Assembly (NCBI RefSeq): GCF_020165495.1
Contig: NZ_JAIUIE010000015.1
Span: 18,058-82,057, forward strand
Source: Mesorhizobium sp. BR1-1-16
GTDB lineage: Bacteria; Pseudomonadota; Alphaproteobacteria; Rhizobiales; Kaistiaceae
DNA length: 64,000 nt
Reading direction: 5' to 3'
Shown here: positions 34,549 to 43,253 of the stretch, one piece after another
Position numbering within the stretch: position 1 is the stretch's first letter
Layout: every line of letters starts with the position of its first letter
The notes under the pieces: generated by a model
Told to the model about the DNA's origin: nothing
The model's database searches: none
What the model saw: only the letters and a program-made list of their open reading frames with translations
Made by a program: the position numbers and the translations under genes

Positions 34549-35409
34549 ATGGCTTTGATGACCGTTGAACGAACCGAGGCCCGGCGGTTTCCCGTCGGGC
34601 TTCTCCTCGTTGCCGCTCCTGTTCTCCTCGTCGCCGTCTTCGTGCTGCTGCCGGCAATCGCCGCGATCGTCTCGACGCTGCGCCCGGACGCGGCAGGCTG
34701 GTCGTTCTCGGCCTATGCCCGCTTTTTCGGCGACCGGCTCAGCACCGGCAATCTCCTGTTCACGCTCGTCTCAACCCTTGTGACGTCCTCGGCGCTGCTC
34801 CTGCTGTGTCTGCCGATCGCGCTCTATCTGCGCTTTTCGAGCGGACGGCTGCCGACCTTTGTGCAGAGCGTCGCGGTGTTTCCGCTGTTCGTGCCCGGAA
34901 TCATCGTCGGCTATGCGCTGATCCGCTTCATGGGGCCGAACGGCACGATCCAGACCGTGCTGCATGCGATCGGTATCAATGGCTTCCGCTCGCCCTATCT
35001 GACGCCCGTCGGGACGGTCATCGGTCTCGTATGGGAGGGGATTCCGCTGACGCTGCTCATCCTGCTTTCCGGCCTCGCCCAAGTTCCGGACGCTGCGATC
35101 GAAGCGGCACGGGATGTCGGCGCCGGCGGGCTCAGGATCCTCACCGGCATCATCCTGCCGCTCATCCGCAATTCGCTCACCGTCGCATTCTCGCTGTCCT
35201 TTCTCGGCGTGTTCGGCGCCTTCACGATGCCTTATCTGCTCGGCCCCGCCTCGCCCGAGATGATGGGCGTCTTCATGCAGCGCACCTTCAGCGAGTTGCA
35301 GGATCCGCTCCAGGCGCAGACCCAGGCGGTGATGTGCTTCCTGTTCTGCGCGGTCGTCGGCGTCATCTATGTCCGCTCGGTGGCGCGCTCGCGGAGGAAG
35401 TCAGCATGA
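34549..35409 (+). CDS. ABC transporter permease, PotB-like
   Basis: 286 residues, six predicted helices beginning with FPVGLLLVAAPVLLVAVFVLLPAIAAI. EAA loop EAARDVGAGGLRILTGIILP near 185-205. Last 4 bases overlap the next permease start. ATG at 34558 is an alternative start three codons later. Inner-membrane half of the importer for the SBP at 33394. Confidence 0.88.
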   Translation: MALMTVERTEARRFPVGLLLVAAPVLLVAVFVLLPAIAAIVSTLRPDAAGWSFSAYARFFGDRLSTGNLLFTLVSTLVTSSALLLLCLPIALYLRFSSGRLPTFVQSVAVFPLFVPGIIVGYALIRFMGPNGTIQTVLHAIGINGFRSPYLTPVGTVIGLVWEGIPLTLLILLSGLAQVPDAAIEAARDVGAGGLRILTGIILPLIRNSLTVAFSLSFLGVFGAFTMPYLLGPASPEMMGVFMQRTFSELQDPLQAQTQAVMCFLFCAVVGVIYVRSVARSRRKSA

Positions 35410-36227
35410 CCGCCGTCCCGCGCCGCCTGCTGCAGATGGCTCCTGGCGTCTCGCTTGCAACCCTCTTGACCGGCTTCATCATCGTTCCGATCGCCGCGGT
35501 GTTCCTGTGGGCCTTCGCCGAGGTCTGGCGCTATCCCTCGCTCATCCCGACGCAATGGGGCTTCCGCTTCTGGGCGGCGATGCTGTCGCGCGCGGATGTC
35601 TGGGCGGCGCTGCGCACCTCGATCGCGCTGTCGGTGATCGTGACGCTGTTCTCGGCTCTGATCTGCCTGCCGGCGGCCTATGCCTTCGCCCGGCTCGAAT
35701 TTCCCGGCAAGTCGGCGCTGCTGCTGTCCTTCCTCGCGACGCAGGCCTTCCCGAAATTCGGCCTCTATATCGCGATTGCCTCGATCTTCTTCTCGCTCGG
35801 CCTTGTGGGCACCTTTGCCGGGGTCGTGCTGATCCAGCTCGTCAACACGCTGCTGCTGATGATCTGGATTCCGGTCGGCGCGTTCCAGGCCATCGATCGG
35901 CGGCTGGAGGAGGCGGCGCGCGACGTTGGAGCTTCGGCAACGCGGACCTTTCTTTCGATCACGCTGCCGCAGGCGGGGCCGGCGATCGGCGCAGCCCTGC
36001 TGCTGACCTTTGTCGGCACCTTCTACGAGACGGAAGGGGCGTTCCTGATCGGCGCGCCACATGTCCGCACGATGCCGGTGCTGATGATCTCGCTGATCAA
36101 CAACCAGCTCGTCGTGCAGTATGGCGCGGTGCTCTCGGTGATGCTGTGGGTGCCGTCCTTCATCGCCCTGCTTTTCGCCCGAAAGATTCTCTCCGCCCGC
36201 GCTATTGCCGGCGGCCTCGGCGCCTGA
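35406..36227 (+). CDS. ABC transporter permease, PotC-like
   Basis: 273 residues from the ATG at 35406 that overlaps the previous stop (ATGA); a longer frame upstream is antisense-like shadow. Six predicted helices, EAA loop EAARDVGASATRTFLSITLP near 175-195. Second permease of the same importer, 10 bases before the ATPase gene. Confidence 0.88.
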   Translation: MTAVPRRLLQMAPGVSLATLLTGFIIVPIAAVFLWAFAEVWRYPSLIPTQWGFRFWAAMLSRADVWAALRTSIALSVIVTLFSALICLPAAYAFARLEFPGKSALLLSFLATQAFPKFGLYIAIASIFFSLGLVGTFAGVVLIQLVNTLLLMIWIPVGAFQAIDRRLEEAARDVGASATRTFLSITLPQAGPAIGAALLLTFVGTFYETEGAFLIGAPHVRTMPVLMISLINNQLVVQYGAVLSVMLWVPSFIALLFARKILSARAIAGGLGA

Positions 36228-36237
36228 ACGGATTTCC

Positions 36238-37302
36238 ATGTCAGAACTCGTCATCGACAGGCTGAGCAAGCATTTTTCCGGCACGAGGGCCGTGGCCGAT
36301 GTCGAGGTCGCAATCGACGACGGCGAGCTTGTCTGCCTGCTCGGTCCTTCAGGCTGCGGCAAGTCGACCGTCCTCAGGATGATCGCCGGCTTCGAGCGGC
36401 CGACCTCCGGCCGCATCCTGATCGACGGCGAGGATGTCGTCGCCCTGCCGCCCGACCGCCGTCCGACTGGCATGGTGTTCCAGAGCCATGCGCTCTGGAG
36501 CCATATGACGGTGTTCCAGAATGTGGCTTTCGGCCTCAAGCTGCGGCGGCTGTCGCGCGCGGCGATCCGGGAAAAGGTCGCCGGCGTCCTCGATCTCGTC
36601 GGACTCACCGGCTTCGAGGCGCGCTATCCCGGCCAGCTTTCCGGCGGTCAGCAGCAGCGGGTCGCCATCGCGCGCTGCGTCGTGCTGGAGCCGAAGATCC
36701 TGCTGATGGACGAGCCCTTCTCGGCGCTCGACGCGCATCTGCGCGTGCGGCTGCGCGAGGAGGTCAGGGCGATCCAGCGCCGGCTCGGACTCACCACCAT
36801 CTTCGTGACGCATGACCAGGAAGAGGCGCTGACGCTGGCGGACCGCGTCGTGGTGATGCGGAGCGGAACCGTCGAGCAGATCGGCTCGCCCTCGGCCATC
36901 TACGCCGAGCCGGCGACTCGCTTCGTCGCAGGCTTCATCGGCACCATGAACATCATCGAGCGGCAAGTCACGGGAGGGCTTGCCAAGCTCGGCGACACAC
37001 GGATCGCCGTCGACGGCCCGGATGGGATTTATGGCTTCGCGCTCCGGCCGGAAGACCTGTCGCTGGGCGGTGCCTGGAGCGGCGAGGTTCAGCGCGTTCT
37101 TGATCTCGGTGCCTTCCGCATGCTCGATGTCACGGTCAGCAGCGAAACGATCAAGGTTCAGGTCGACAAATCCGTGCGGATCCTGGTCGGAGACGAGATC
37201 GGCCTCGACATCCACGAGGTCGCGGCCTTCGATGGCGAGGGCCGCGCCCGGCCTGCGCGCGTTCATGGCACGATTGAAAGCGGAGTGCGCCTCCATGCGT
37301 GA
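36238..37302 (+). CDS. ABC transporter ATPase, PotA/FbpC-like
   Basis: 354 residues from the ATG at 36238. Walker A GPSGCGKST (about 36-44), signature LSGGQQQRVAIAR (about 137), Walker B ILLMDEPFSALDAHLRVRL, switch His in THD; a C-terminal TOBE region (YGFALRPEDLSLGG) as in PotA/UgpC. Overlaps the diesterase gene by 8 bases, linking uptake and hydrolysis. Confidence 0.92.
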   Translation: MSELVIDRLSKHFSGTRAVADVEVAIDDGELVCLLGPSGCGKSTVLRMIAGFERPTSGRILIDGEDVVALPPDRRPTGMVFQSHALWSHMTVFQNVAFGLKLRRLSRAAIREKVAGVLDLVGLTGFEARYPGQLSGGQQQRVAIARCVVLEPKILLMDEPFSALDAHLRVRLREEVRAIQRRLGLTTIFVTHDQEEALTLADRVVVMRSGTVEQIGSPSAIYAEPATRFVAGFIGTMNIIERQVTGGLAKLGDTRIAVDGPDGIYGFALRPEDLSLGGAWSGEVQRVLDLGAFRMLDVTVSSETIKVQVDKSVRILVGDEIGLDIHEVAAFDGEGRARPARVHGTIESGVRLHA

Positions 37303-38182
37303 GATCAGCGAACTGCCCGATGCCCCGCGTGCCGCCGACGGCGTTGCCATCTGGAGCGGCTATCATCGCGTCCGGCTCAAATGGCACCGGATGAAACGCC
37401 GGGTCGAGGATATCCCGTTCACGCCTGCGATCCTCCGCGAGGCGCTCGCCGCCGGGGCCTCTTCGGAGGTCGATCTCCGCGCGCATGGCGAAGACGGGTT
37501 CGTCGTGCTGCATGATGATCGGCTCGACCGCGAGACGTCGGGCTCCGGGCTCGTCGCCGCTGCGGACAGCGCCTTGCTGCGAGCGCTGACGATGCGGGCT
37601 TCGGACGGGACGATCACCGACGAGCGGGTGCTGCTGCTCGACGATCTCGCCGAACTTGCGGCCGGTGATGCGGCAGCGGATGCACTCGTCCAGCTCGATC
37701 TCAAGGAAGAGGCGAGCGCCATCACGCCGGCCGTCATCGCGCGCTTCGCCCGGCTGATCGGTCCGGTTGCCCAACGCTTCATCCTGTCGGGTGGCGACTG
37801 GACGGCCGTCCGCCGCCTCGCCGAGGCGACGCCAGGTCTTGCGGCCGGCTTTGACCCCTGCAGCGACGATACGATCGAACGACTGAACAGCGGCGCCGAT
37901 TTAGACGTCTTCGTGGCGGAGGCACTCGCGGCCGCGCCGCGCGCCTCGACCATATACCTGCATTATCCGATCGTCCTGAAAGCGGCTTCGCTCGGCCACG
38001 ATATCATCGGTGCTTTCCACGATGCCGACCGTTTGATCGACGCCTACACGCTCAATACAACCCATGCGGACGCCGCGCGGACGTTGCGGCAACTGGTGGC
38101 GCTCGAAGTCGACCAGATCACGACCGACGAGCCGATCGCGCTTCAGGCGTTGTTCGAGAGCAGCGACACCAGCCAGGCGTGA
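37295..38182 (+). CDS. Glycerophosphodiester phosphodiesterase-like protein, divergent
   Basis: 295 residues from the ATG at 37295 (GGAG upstream). GDPD TIM-barrel: ASSEVDLRAHGEDGFVVLHDDRLDRETSGSG matches the metal-binding ExD…HDxxLxRxTxGxG block, and VQLDLKEEA matches the later catalytic Lys strand. The usual opening HRGxxxxxPENT is altered: HR is kept in KWHRMKRRVEDIPFTPAIL but the Gly and the PENT block are gone, so the active site may be modified. No signal peptide, so it acts in the cytoplasm on imported diesters, yielding glycerol phosphate plus the alcohol (or the converse). Its 3' end overlaps the convergent IMPase gene by 40 bases. Confidence 0.78.
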   Translation: MREISELPDAPRAADGVAIWSGYHRVRLKWHRMKRRVEDIPFTPAILREALAAGASSEVDLRAHGEDGFVVLHDDRLDRETSGSGLVAAADSALLRALTMRASDGTITDERVLLLDDLAELAAGDAAADALVQLDLKEEASAITPAVIARFARLIGPVAQRFILSGGDWTAVRRLAEATPGLAAGFDPCSDDTIERLNSGADLDVFVAEALAAAPRASTIYLHYPIVLKAASLGHDIIGAFHDADRLIDAYTLNTTHADAARTLRQLVALEVDQITTDEPIALQALFESSDTSQA

Positions 38183-38976
38183 ACGCTCGGATTGGCGCCG
38201 AGCACGGCGCCCCGCGCGTCGACCGGCGCACCGGTGAAGCCCGTAACCCTGCCGCCGGCCTCTGTCAGGATCAGCGCGGCCGCGGCATAATCGAGCGGCG
38301 AGAGGCCATCCTCGAAGAAGGCGTCATGGCGGCTTGTGGCGACATAGCAGAGGCTGAGCGCCGCTGAGCCGAGGCGGCGCATGCCGGCGGCTGTGTCCAT
38401 GATCGTGCGCAGCGCCCGGTGATAGGTCTCGACATCAATGCTGCGCACCTGTCCGGGCACGGGCAGGCTGGCGGCAATCAGCGCTTCTTCGGGCGCCAGG
38501 CTGCGGGCAATCGAGAGCCGCTGGCCGTTCAGATAAGCGCCGAGGCCTTTCTCGGCGACGAAAGCCTCGCCGAGCGAGGGATCGAGCACGACGCCGGCGA
38601 CGGTCTCGCCGTCTTCGACCAGGGCGATGCAGATCCCGAAGAATGGCAGGCCCCAGGCGAAATTCGTCGTCCCGTCGATCGGGTCGACGAGGAACGTGCC
38701 GCTAGCGCTGCCGCAGATCGCGGTTTCTTCCTCGCCGGTGATCGCATGGTCCGGGAAGCGGGCAACGAGCGCAGCCGCAATCGCCCGTTCGGATGCGATA
38801 TCGGCCGCCGTCTGGAAATCGCGCGCGCCTTTCAGCGTCAGGCTGGATCGTTCATGCCGGCCGCCGAGCGCCTCGATCGCCGCGGCGCCAGCTATCGCCG
38901 CCTCCAGCATGGCGAGGGTCCTTGCGGAGGGTGCAATGGCCGGCAGCGCGGCGATGTCGGCGAGACTCATAGGCAT
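38143..38976 (-). CDS. Inositol-monophosphatase-family phosphatase
   Basis: 277 residues from the ATG at 38976 (AAGGACAG upstream; a second ATG two codons later). Metal-binding motifs of the IMPase family: ITGEEET (first Glu site), FLVDPIDGTTNFAWGLPFFGI (DPxDGT) and LSPLDYAAAALILTEAGG (the WDxAA motif with Leu for Trp). Removes phosphate from inositol-1-phosphate or related sugar phosphates (family members also include HisN and CysQ types). Convergent with and overlapping the diesterase gene. With IolG nearby it could deliver free inositol from phosphoinositides. Confidence 0.87.
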   Translation of the reverse strand: MPMSLADIAALPAIAPSARTLAMLEAAIAGAAAIEALGGRHERSSLTLKGARDFQTAADIASERAIAAALVARFPDHAITGEEETAICGSASGTFLVDPIDGTTNFAWGLPFFGICIALVEDGETVAGVVLDPSLGEAFVAEKGLGAYLNGQRLSIARSLAPEEALIAASLPVPGQVRSIDVETYHRALRTIMDTAAGMRRLGSAALSLCYVATSRHDAFFEDGLSPLDYAAAALILTEAGGRVTGFTGAPVDARGAVLGANPSVHAWLVSLLSNNA

Positions 38977-39047
38977 CGATCTGTCCTTGTTTCGGCCGCC
39001 GTCGATAACCCAGCGCAGTGACGATTTGATTGCGGTGGCCCGCATGC

Positions 39048-39488
39048 CTATGGCCGTAGGAAGCCCTTTGCGGCCGGCGGCTGCGCAGGGCTCACGATGC
39101 CTTCAGCGAGATCGTCGAGGATCGGGCAATCCGGACGGTGATCGCCATGACAATGGCCGGCGAGGTGACGCAGCGTGCGTGCCATGCCCTCAAGCTCCCG
39201 GATGCGGCGCTCGATATCGGCGACATGGCCGAGCGCGACCCGCTTCACCTCGGCGCTCTCGCGGCTCTTGTCACGCCAAAGGGCGAGCAGCGTAGTCATT
39301 TCCTCGACCGAGAATCCGAGGTCGCGGGCACGGCGGATGAAGCGCAGCGTCTCGACATCACCGGGCTGGTAAGTGCGATAGCCCGCCTCGGTCCGCGCCG
39401 CATCGGCGATGAGGCCGATGCTCTCGTAATAGCGGATCATCTTGGCCGAGACGCCGGACGCCCGCGATGCTTCGCCGATATTCACCAT
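39048..39488 (-). CDS. cueR: Copper-responsive MerR-family regulator
   Basis: 146 residues. N-terminal MerR helix-turn-helix ([27 protein letters not shown] … YRTYQPGDVETLRFIRRARDLGFS), dimerisation helix, then the metal loop CHGDHRPDC: two Cys eight apart, as in CueR/HmrR sensors of Cu(I). Its ATG overlaps the copA stop by one base (TGATG), so it is expressed with copA. It should bind the two 19-bp-spacer promoters at 41823-41900. Confidence 0.93.
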   Translation of the reverse strand: MVNIGEASRASGVSAKMIRYYESIGLIADAARTEAGYRTYQPGDVETLRFIRRARDLGFSVEEMTTLLALWRDKSRESAEVKRVALGHVADIERRIRELEGMARTLRHLAGHCHGDHRPDCPILDDLAEGIVSPAQPPAAKGFLRP

Positions 39489-41788
39489 CAGGCTCCTTTC
39501 GGATGGAAGCGCTTCAGCCGCAGCGCATTGCCGACGACAAAAACGCTGGAGAGCGCCATGGCGGCCGCGCCGAGCATCGGCGACAGCAAGATGCCGAACG
39601 GCAGGTAGAGCAGCCCGGCCGCGACCGGGATCAGCGCGGCATTGTAGATGAAGGCCCAGAAGAGGTTTTCGCTGATATTGCGCATTGTCGCCGTGGAAAG
39701 GCCGATCGCGGTGACCACGCCGGCGAGATCGCCGGACATCAACACGACATCGGCACTCTCGATCGCGACATCCGTGCCCGTGCCGATGGCGACGCCGATA
39801 TCGGCCGCGGCAAGGGCAGGCGCATCGTTGATGCCATCGCCGACAAAGGCGACGCGCGCGCCGCCCCGCTTGAGTTCAGCCACCACTTGCGCCTTGCCCT
39901 CCGGCAGGACGCCAGCACGCACCTCGTCGATGCCAGCGGCCCGCGCGATGGCCTTGGCCGTGGCCTCGCCGTCGCCCGTGACCATCACGACGCGGCGGCC
40001 AAGCTGTTTCAATCCGGCAATCGCCGCGGCGCTGGTCGGCTTCAGGGCGTCGCTGACGGCGATCACGCCGGCCCCTTCGCCATCGACGGCGACATGAAGC
40101 GGCGACTTGCCTTCGTCTCCGAGGCGCGCGCTCTCGGCGGCGAGCGGCGTGAGATCGACGCCTTCCGCGCGAAGGAAACGCGCCGTCCCCACAAGGACCG
40201 CGCGGCCGCCGACGCGTGCGCGGATCCCGTTGCCGGCAAAGGCCTCGAATGAATCGGCCTCGGCGGTCGGCGCGCCCTCGGCTTCCGCCGCCTTTTGCAG
40301 GGCCCGGGCGATGGGATGTTCCGAACGAGCCTCGGCGCTGGCGACGAGGCCCAGGAGTTCCTTGCGCGTGAAGCCGCTGACGGTGACGAGGTCCGTCAGT
40401 TCGGGCTTGCCCTCGGTCAGTGTCCCGGTCTTGTCGATGGCAACGACATTTGCGCCCGCAAGCGCCTGAAGCGCGTCGCCCTGGCGGAACAGAATGCCGA
40501 ATTCGGTCGCGCGGCCGGTCCCGACCATGATCGAAACGGGTGTGGCGAGGCCCATAGCGCACGGGCAGGCGATGATCAGCACCGCAACCGCGTTGACGAG
40601 GGCGAGCGATAACGCCGGCTCCGGCCCGAACATGTACCAGCCGAGGAACGTCACGATCGCGACGGCAATGACGGCTGGAACGAAGATGCCGGTCACGCGA
40701 TCGACCAGCGCCTCGATCGGCAGCTTGGCACCTTGCGCCGCCTCGACCATGCGGACGATCTCGGCAAGCTTGGTATCGCTGCCGACGCGTTCGGCGCGGA
40801 AGGAGAAGCTGCCGCTGCCGTTGACCGTGGCGCCGAAAACCGGGCTGCCGGCTGATTTCGAGACGGGGGCAGGTTCGCCTGTGATCATCGATTCGTCGAC
40901 ATGCGACATGCCTTCGGTCACGGTGCCGTCCACGGGGATGCGCTCTCCGGGCCGGACCAGCACGATGTCACCGACGCGAACCTCTTCGATCGGCATATCG
41001 ATAGCGCCGGCGCCATCGCGACTGACGCGCGCGGTCTTCGGACTCAGTTTGACGAGCGCGGCGATGGCGGCGCCCGTGCGACCCTTGGCGCGCGCCTCGA
41101 GCAACCGCCCGAGCAGGATCAGCGTGACAATGACCGCCGCCGCCTCGAAATAAAGCGCGTCATTGCCGGCAGGGATGAGCCAGGGCGCGAAGGTCACGAC
41201 GCTCGAATAGAGCCAGGCAGCACCAGCGCCGAGCGCGACGAGCGCATTCATCTCGGGCCGGCCCTTCAGGAGAGCCGGAATGCCGGAGGCAAAGAACCGG
41301 CGGCCGGGGAAGGCGAGCACGAGGGTCGCCAGCGCGAATTGCAGCCAGCCATTCCACGGCCCCAGCGTCATCATCGTCCAGTGATGCAAAGCCGGCACCA
41401 GATGGCCGCCCATTTCCACGATGACGATCGGCAGCGTCAGCAGGGCGGCGAGCGTCAGATCGCGTCCGAGTCCTTCCGCGTTGTGGTTGTGATGGGCCAT
41501 CGCATCATGCGGCGGATGGTCATGCGTCAGCTGATGCGCCTGATAGCCCGCGCCAGCCACCGCCGCCTCGATGGCGCCGGACAGCGCGTTGTCGTGGGTT
41601 CGTATCGTCGCGCGTTCTGTGGCGAGATTGACGCTGGCCGCATCGACTCCCGGCACGGCCTTGATCGCCTTCTCGACGCGCGAAACGCAGGACGCGCAGG
41701 TCATGCCCTCGATCGAGAATTCGATTCGCTCGGGCGGGGCTCCGTGCCGGGTGCCGGTCATGTCGGCCGGATGATGATGCTGTGTCAT
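39488..41788 (-). CDS. copA: Cu(I)-translocating P1B-type ATPase
   Basis: 766 residues. Starts with His-rich residues, then one HMA domain with MTCASC, a second His-rich linker ([15 protein letters not shown]) before the first helix, the transmembrane metal site [12 protein letters not shown] (CPC), phosphorylation loop DKTGTLTEG, the HP motif SEHPIARAL, and hinge [10 protein letters not shown]. Exports copper from the cytoplasm to the periplasm. The paired His-rich segments may buffer metal. Expression from a CueR-type promoter with a 19-bp spacer. Confidence 0.95.
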   Translation of the reverse strand: MTQHHHPADMTGTRHGAPPERIEFSIEGMTCASCVSRVEKAIKAVPGVDAASVNLATERATIRTHDNALSGAIEAAVAGAGYQAHQLTHDHPPHDAMAHHNHNAEGLGRDLTLAALLTLPIVIVEMGGHLVPALHHWTMMTLGPWNGWLQFALATLVLAFPGRRFFASGIPALLKGRPEMNALVALGAGAAWLYSSVVTFAPWLIPAGNDALYFEAAAVIVTLILLGRLLEARAKGRTGAAIAALVKLSPKTARVSRDGAGAIDMPIEEVRVGDIVLVRPGERIPVDGTVTEGMSHVDESMITGEPAPVSKSAGSPVFGATVNGSGSFSFRAERVGSDTKLAEIVRMVEAAQGAKLPIEALVDRVTGIFVPAVIAVAIVTFLGWYMFGPEPALSLALVNAVAVLIIACPCAMGLATPVSIMVGTGRATEFGILFRQGDALQALAGANVVAIDKTGTLTEGKPELTDLVTVSGFTRKELLGLVASAEARSEHPIARALQKAAEAEGAPTAEADSFEAFAGNGIRARVGGRAVLVGTARFLRAEGVDLTPLAAESARLGDEGKSPLHVAVDGEGAGVIAVSDALKPTSAAAIAGLKQLGRRVVMVTGDGEATAKAIARAAGIDEVRAGVLPEGKAQVVAELKRGGARVAFVGDGINDAPALAAADIGVAIGTGTDVAIESADVVLMSGDLAGVVTAIGLSTATMRNISENLFWAFIYNAALIPVAAGLLYLPFGILLSPMLGAAAMALSSVFVVGNALRLKRFHPKGA

Positions 41789-41822
41789 CGGCTTTCCGCT
41801 CTCTTTGATCTTGATGACCCAT

Positions 41823-41853
41823 CACATAGGGCTTCCCATGATGGGAAGGTCAA
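41823..41853 (-). promoter_or_regulatory. CueR-type promoter/operator for copA
   Basis: On the minus strand: -35 TTGACC (41853-41848), 19-bp spacer, -10 TATGTG (41828-41823). The perfect palindrome CTTCCCATGATGGGAAG (41832-41848) fills the spacer, as in MerR-class activated promoters. Confidence 0.8.
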
Positions 41854-41869
41854 GGATGTGTTTTCACTC

Positions 41870-41900
41870 TTGACCTTGCCACGGTAGGAAGACCCAGATC
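41870..41900 (+). promoter_or_regulatory. CueR-type promoter/operator for copZ
   Basis: -35 TTGACC (41870-41875) followed by the imperfect palindrome CTTGCCACGGTAGGAAG (41875-41891) and a weak -10 (CAGATC, about 41895). Weaker symmetry than the copA site suggests a lower affinity. Confidence 0.6.
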
Positions 41901-41934
41901 TGGATCAACAGAGCCATCAGAAAGGGCGCTTCAG

Positions 41935-42132
41935 ATGTTGATCTTCACTGTTCCCGACATGTCCTGCGGACATTGCGCCTCGACGATCGGCAAGGCCGCG
42001 CGCGCGGCCGCCCCCTCGGCCGAGGTCAAGGTCGATCTCGCGTCGAAGCGCGTCGAGATCGCGGGCGAGGCCGATCAGGCCGCGGTTGTCGCGGCGATCC
42101 GGGCAGCCGGCTATGAGCCGGCGGTCGCCTGA
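41935..42132 (+). CDS. copZ: Copper chaperone, HMA domain
   Basis: 65 residues, a single heavy-metal-associated domain: FTVPDMSCGHCASTIGKA with the CxxC copper site, then VDLASKRVEI and AAIRAAGYEP at the end of the ferredoxin-like fold. Hands Cu(I) to CopA, from which it is transcribed divergently. Its last 22 bases overlap the end of the convergent DoxX gene. Confidence 0.92.
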   Translation: MLIFTVPDMSCGHCASTIGKAARAAAPSAEVKVDLASKRVEIAGEADQAAVVAAIRAAGYEPAVA

Positions 42133-42518
42133 CGGCCGTCGAGGCTGAAGGCTCCGGGGCCGGCGGCGGCGAGATACAAGAAGACGAAGCAGAAGAGGAT
42201 CGGCGCGTCGCCCTGATTGTTGATCGGGAAGAACGCGATCGGCAGATGCTCCATGAAATAGGCGATCGCCATTTCGCCCGAGAGCACGAAGGCGACCGGG
42301 CGCGTCATCAAGCCGACGATCAGAAACAGGCTACCGACGATCTCGATCACGCCGGCGATCCAGAACAGCGTCAGCGGCGGCAGGCTGCTCATGCCGTCGA
42401 CATAAGGCCACCCCAGCACCTTCGACGTGCCATGCTCGAGAAACAGCAGCGCCGCGACAATGCGGAGGGCAGCCAGGAGTTGTGGCTGCCAGCGATCCAG
42501 GAATCTCATCGAGAGCAT
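42111..42518 (-). CDS. DoxX-family membrane protein
   Basis: 135 residues, four hydrophobic segments. Start LLAALRIVAALLFLEHGTSKVLG is the DoxX pattern (R…F…HG..K), followed by FWIAGVIEIVGSLFLIVGLMTRPVAFVLSGEMAIAYFM. Family members are inner-membrane proteins of unclear role, often linked to redox or sulphur stress. Overlaps copZ tail-to-tail by 22 bases. Confidence 0.87.
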   Translation of the reverse strand: MLSMRFLDRWQPQLLAALRIVAALLFLEHGTSKVLGWPYVDGMSSLPPLTLFWIAGVIEIVGSLFLIVGLMTRPVAFVLSGEMAIAYFMEHLPIAFFPINNQGDAPILFCFVFLYLAAAGPGAFSLDGRQATAGS

Positions 42519-42686
42519 GACGTCGTCCTCCTGCGAAGCTGCGAAATCCTACACCGTCTCGCCGGGCGAAGCGGATCACGAAGCGCGGCGCAGGAGGCAC
42601 GTTCTGTCGCGGTGTTGGTCTTGGAACGAAACGTCGATCAGCGCTTTGATTCATCGGAAGCCGATTTTGCGGCTGAGGAGAACAGC

Positions 42687-42899
42687 ATGGTCGTAGACAA
42701 GGTTCTGAACACGATCGTTCCGGGACGTGCCCAGCGCGAACAGCAAAAGTCAAAAGAGCAGAAGCTCGATCTTGAACTGAAGGAGACGTTTCCAACCAGC
42801 GATCCGCTCGCCTCGACACAGCCTGGCGCGGGCGTGACAGGTTCGGAAGTCAAGCCGTCGAAGCTTTCCCCGTCTCAGATCGCGTCAGGTCGCAAGTAG
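42687..42899 (+). CDS. Small conserved soluble protein
   Basis: 70 residues from the ATG at 42687 with GAGGAG upstream; the frame is open further upstream without a better start. Lys/Glu-rich helical first half (RAQREQQKSKEQKLDLELKE) and a tail with TFPTSDPLASTQPG, a motif (FPxSDPxAxT) I recognise from many small uncharacterised alphaproteobacterial proteins. Followed by a strong terminator at 42917. Function unknown; such proteins often accompany general stress responses, which is not shown here. Confidence 0.7.
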   Translation: MVVDKVLNTIVPGRAQREQQKSKEQKLDLELKETFPTSDPLASTQPGAGVTGSEVKPSKLSPSQIASGRK

Positions 42900-42916
42900 C
42901 GACATCATTCTCACGA

Positions 42917-42943
42917 AAATGCCCGGGCTGGTCCCGGGCATTT
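42917..42943. terminator. Bidirectional intrinsic terminator
   Basis: AAATGCCCGGG (42917-42927), 5-base loop CTGGT, CCCGGGCATTT (42933-42943) pair perfectly over 11 bp, then TGTTTG. With A-run on one side and T-run on the other it can serve both convergent small genes. Confidence 0.8.
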
Positions 42944-42960
42944 GTTTGTCCAGCGCTGCC

Positions 42961-43182
42961 TCAGCGGCTGTCAATCTCGTCGCGGCCCGCGCCGAAATCC
43001 TCGTCATCGAATTCGATTGCTGCATGCCGTTCGCCGCCCGGATCGGGCAGGGGACGGGCATCCTGGTTTTCGTCGGCAATATCCTCCGCCTGCTGCTGGC
43101 GGATGTTCTCGTCATCGTTGGCAAAACCGCCCTGCTGGCGCTCGTCGGTATTCGCATAGGGCTTGGGATCGTGTTCGGTCAT
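42961..43182 (-). CDS. Small acidic hydrophilic protein
   Basis: 73 residues from the ATG at 43182 with GGAGGA upstream; the frame continues to 43218 without a site. Sequence is almost free of hydrophobic residues and rich in Asp, Glu, Gln and Asn (DERQQGGFANDDENIRQQQ, AIEFDDEDFGAGRDEID), so it is probably disordered, like hydrophilin-type stress proteins. No family recognised. Convergent with the 70-residue gene across a shared terminator. Confidence 0.6.
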   Translation of the reverse strand: MTEHDPKPYANTDERQQGGFANDDENIRQQQAEDIADENQDARPLPDPGGERHAAIEFDDEDFGAGRDEIDSR

Positions 43183-43253
43183 GCGACGTCCTCCGTCCTG
43201 ATGGCGTGACAGAGGCAAACGTCACCCTTGAGGAACGGTTCCGTCGCAGGCCC

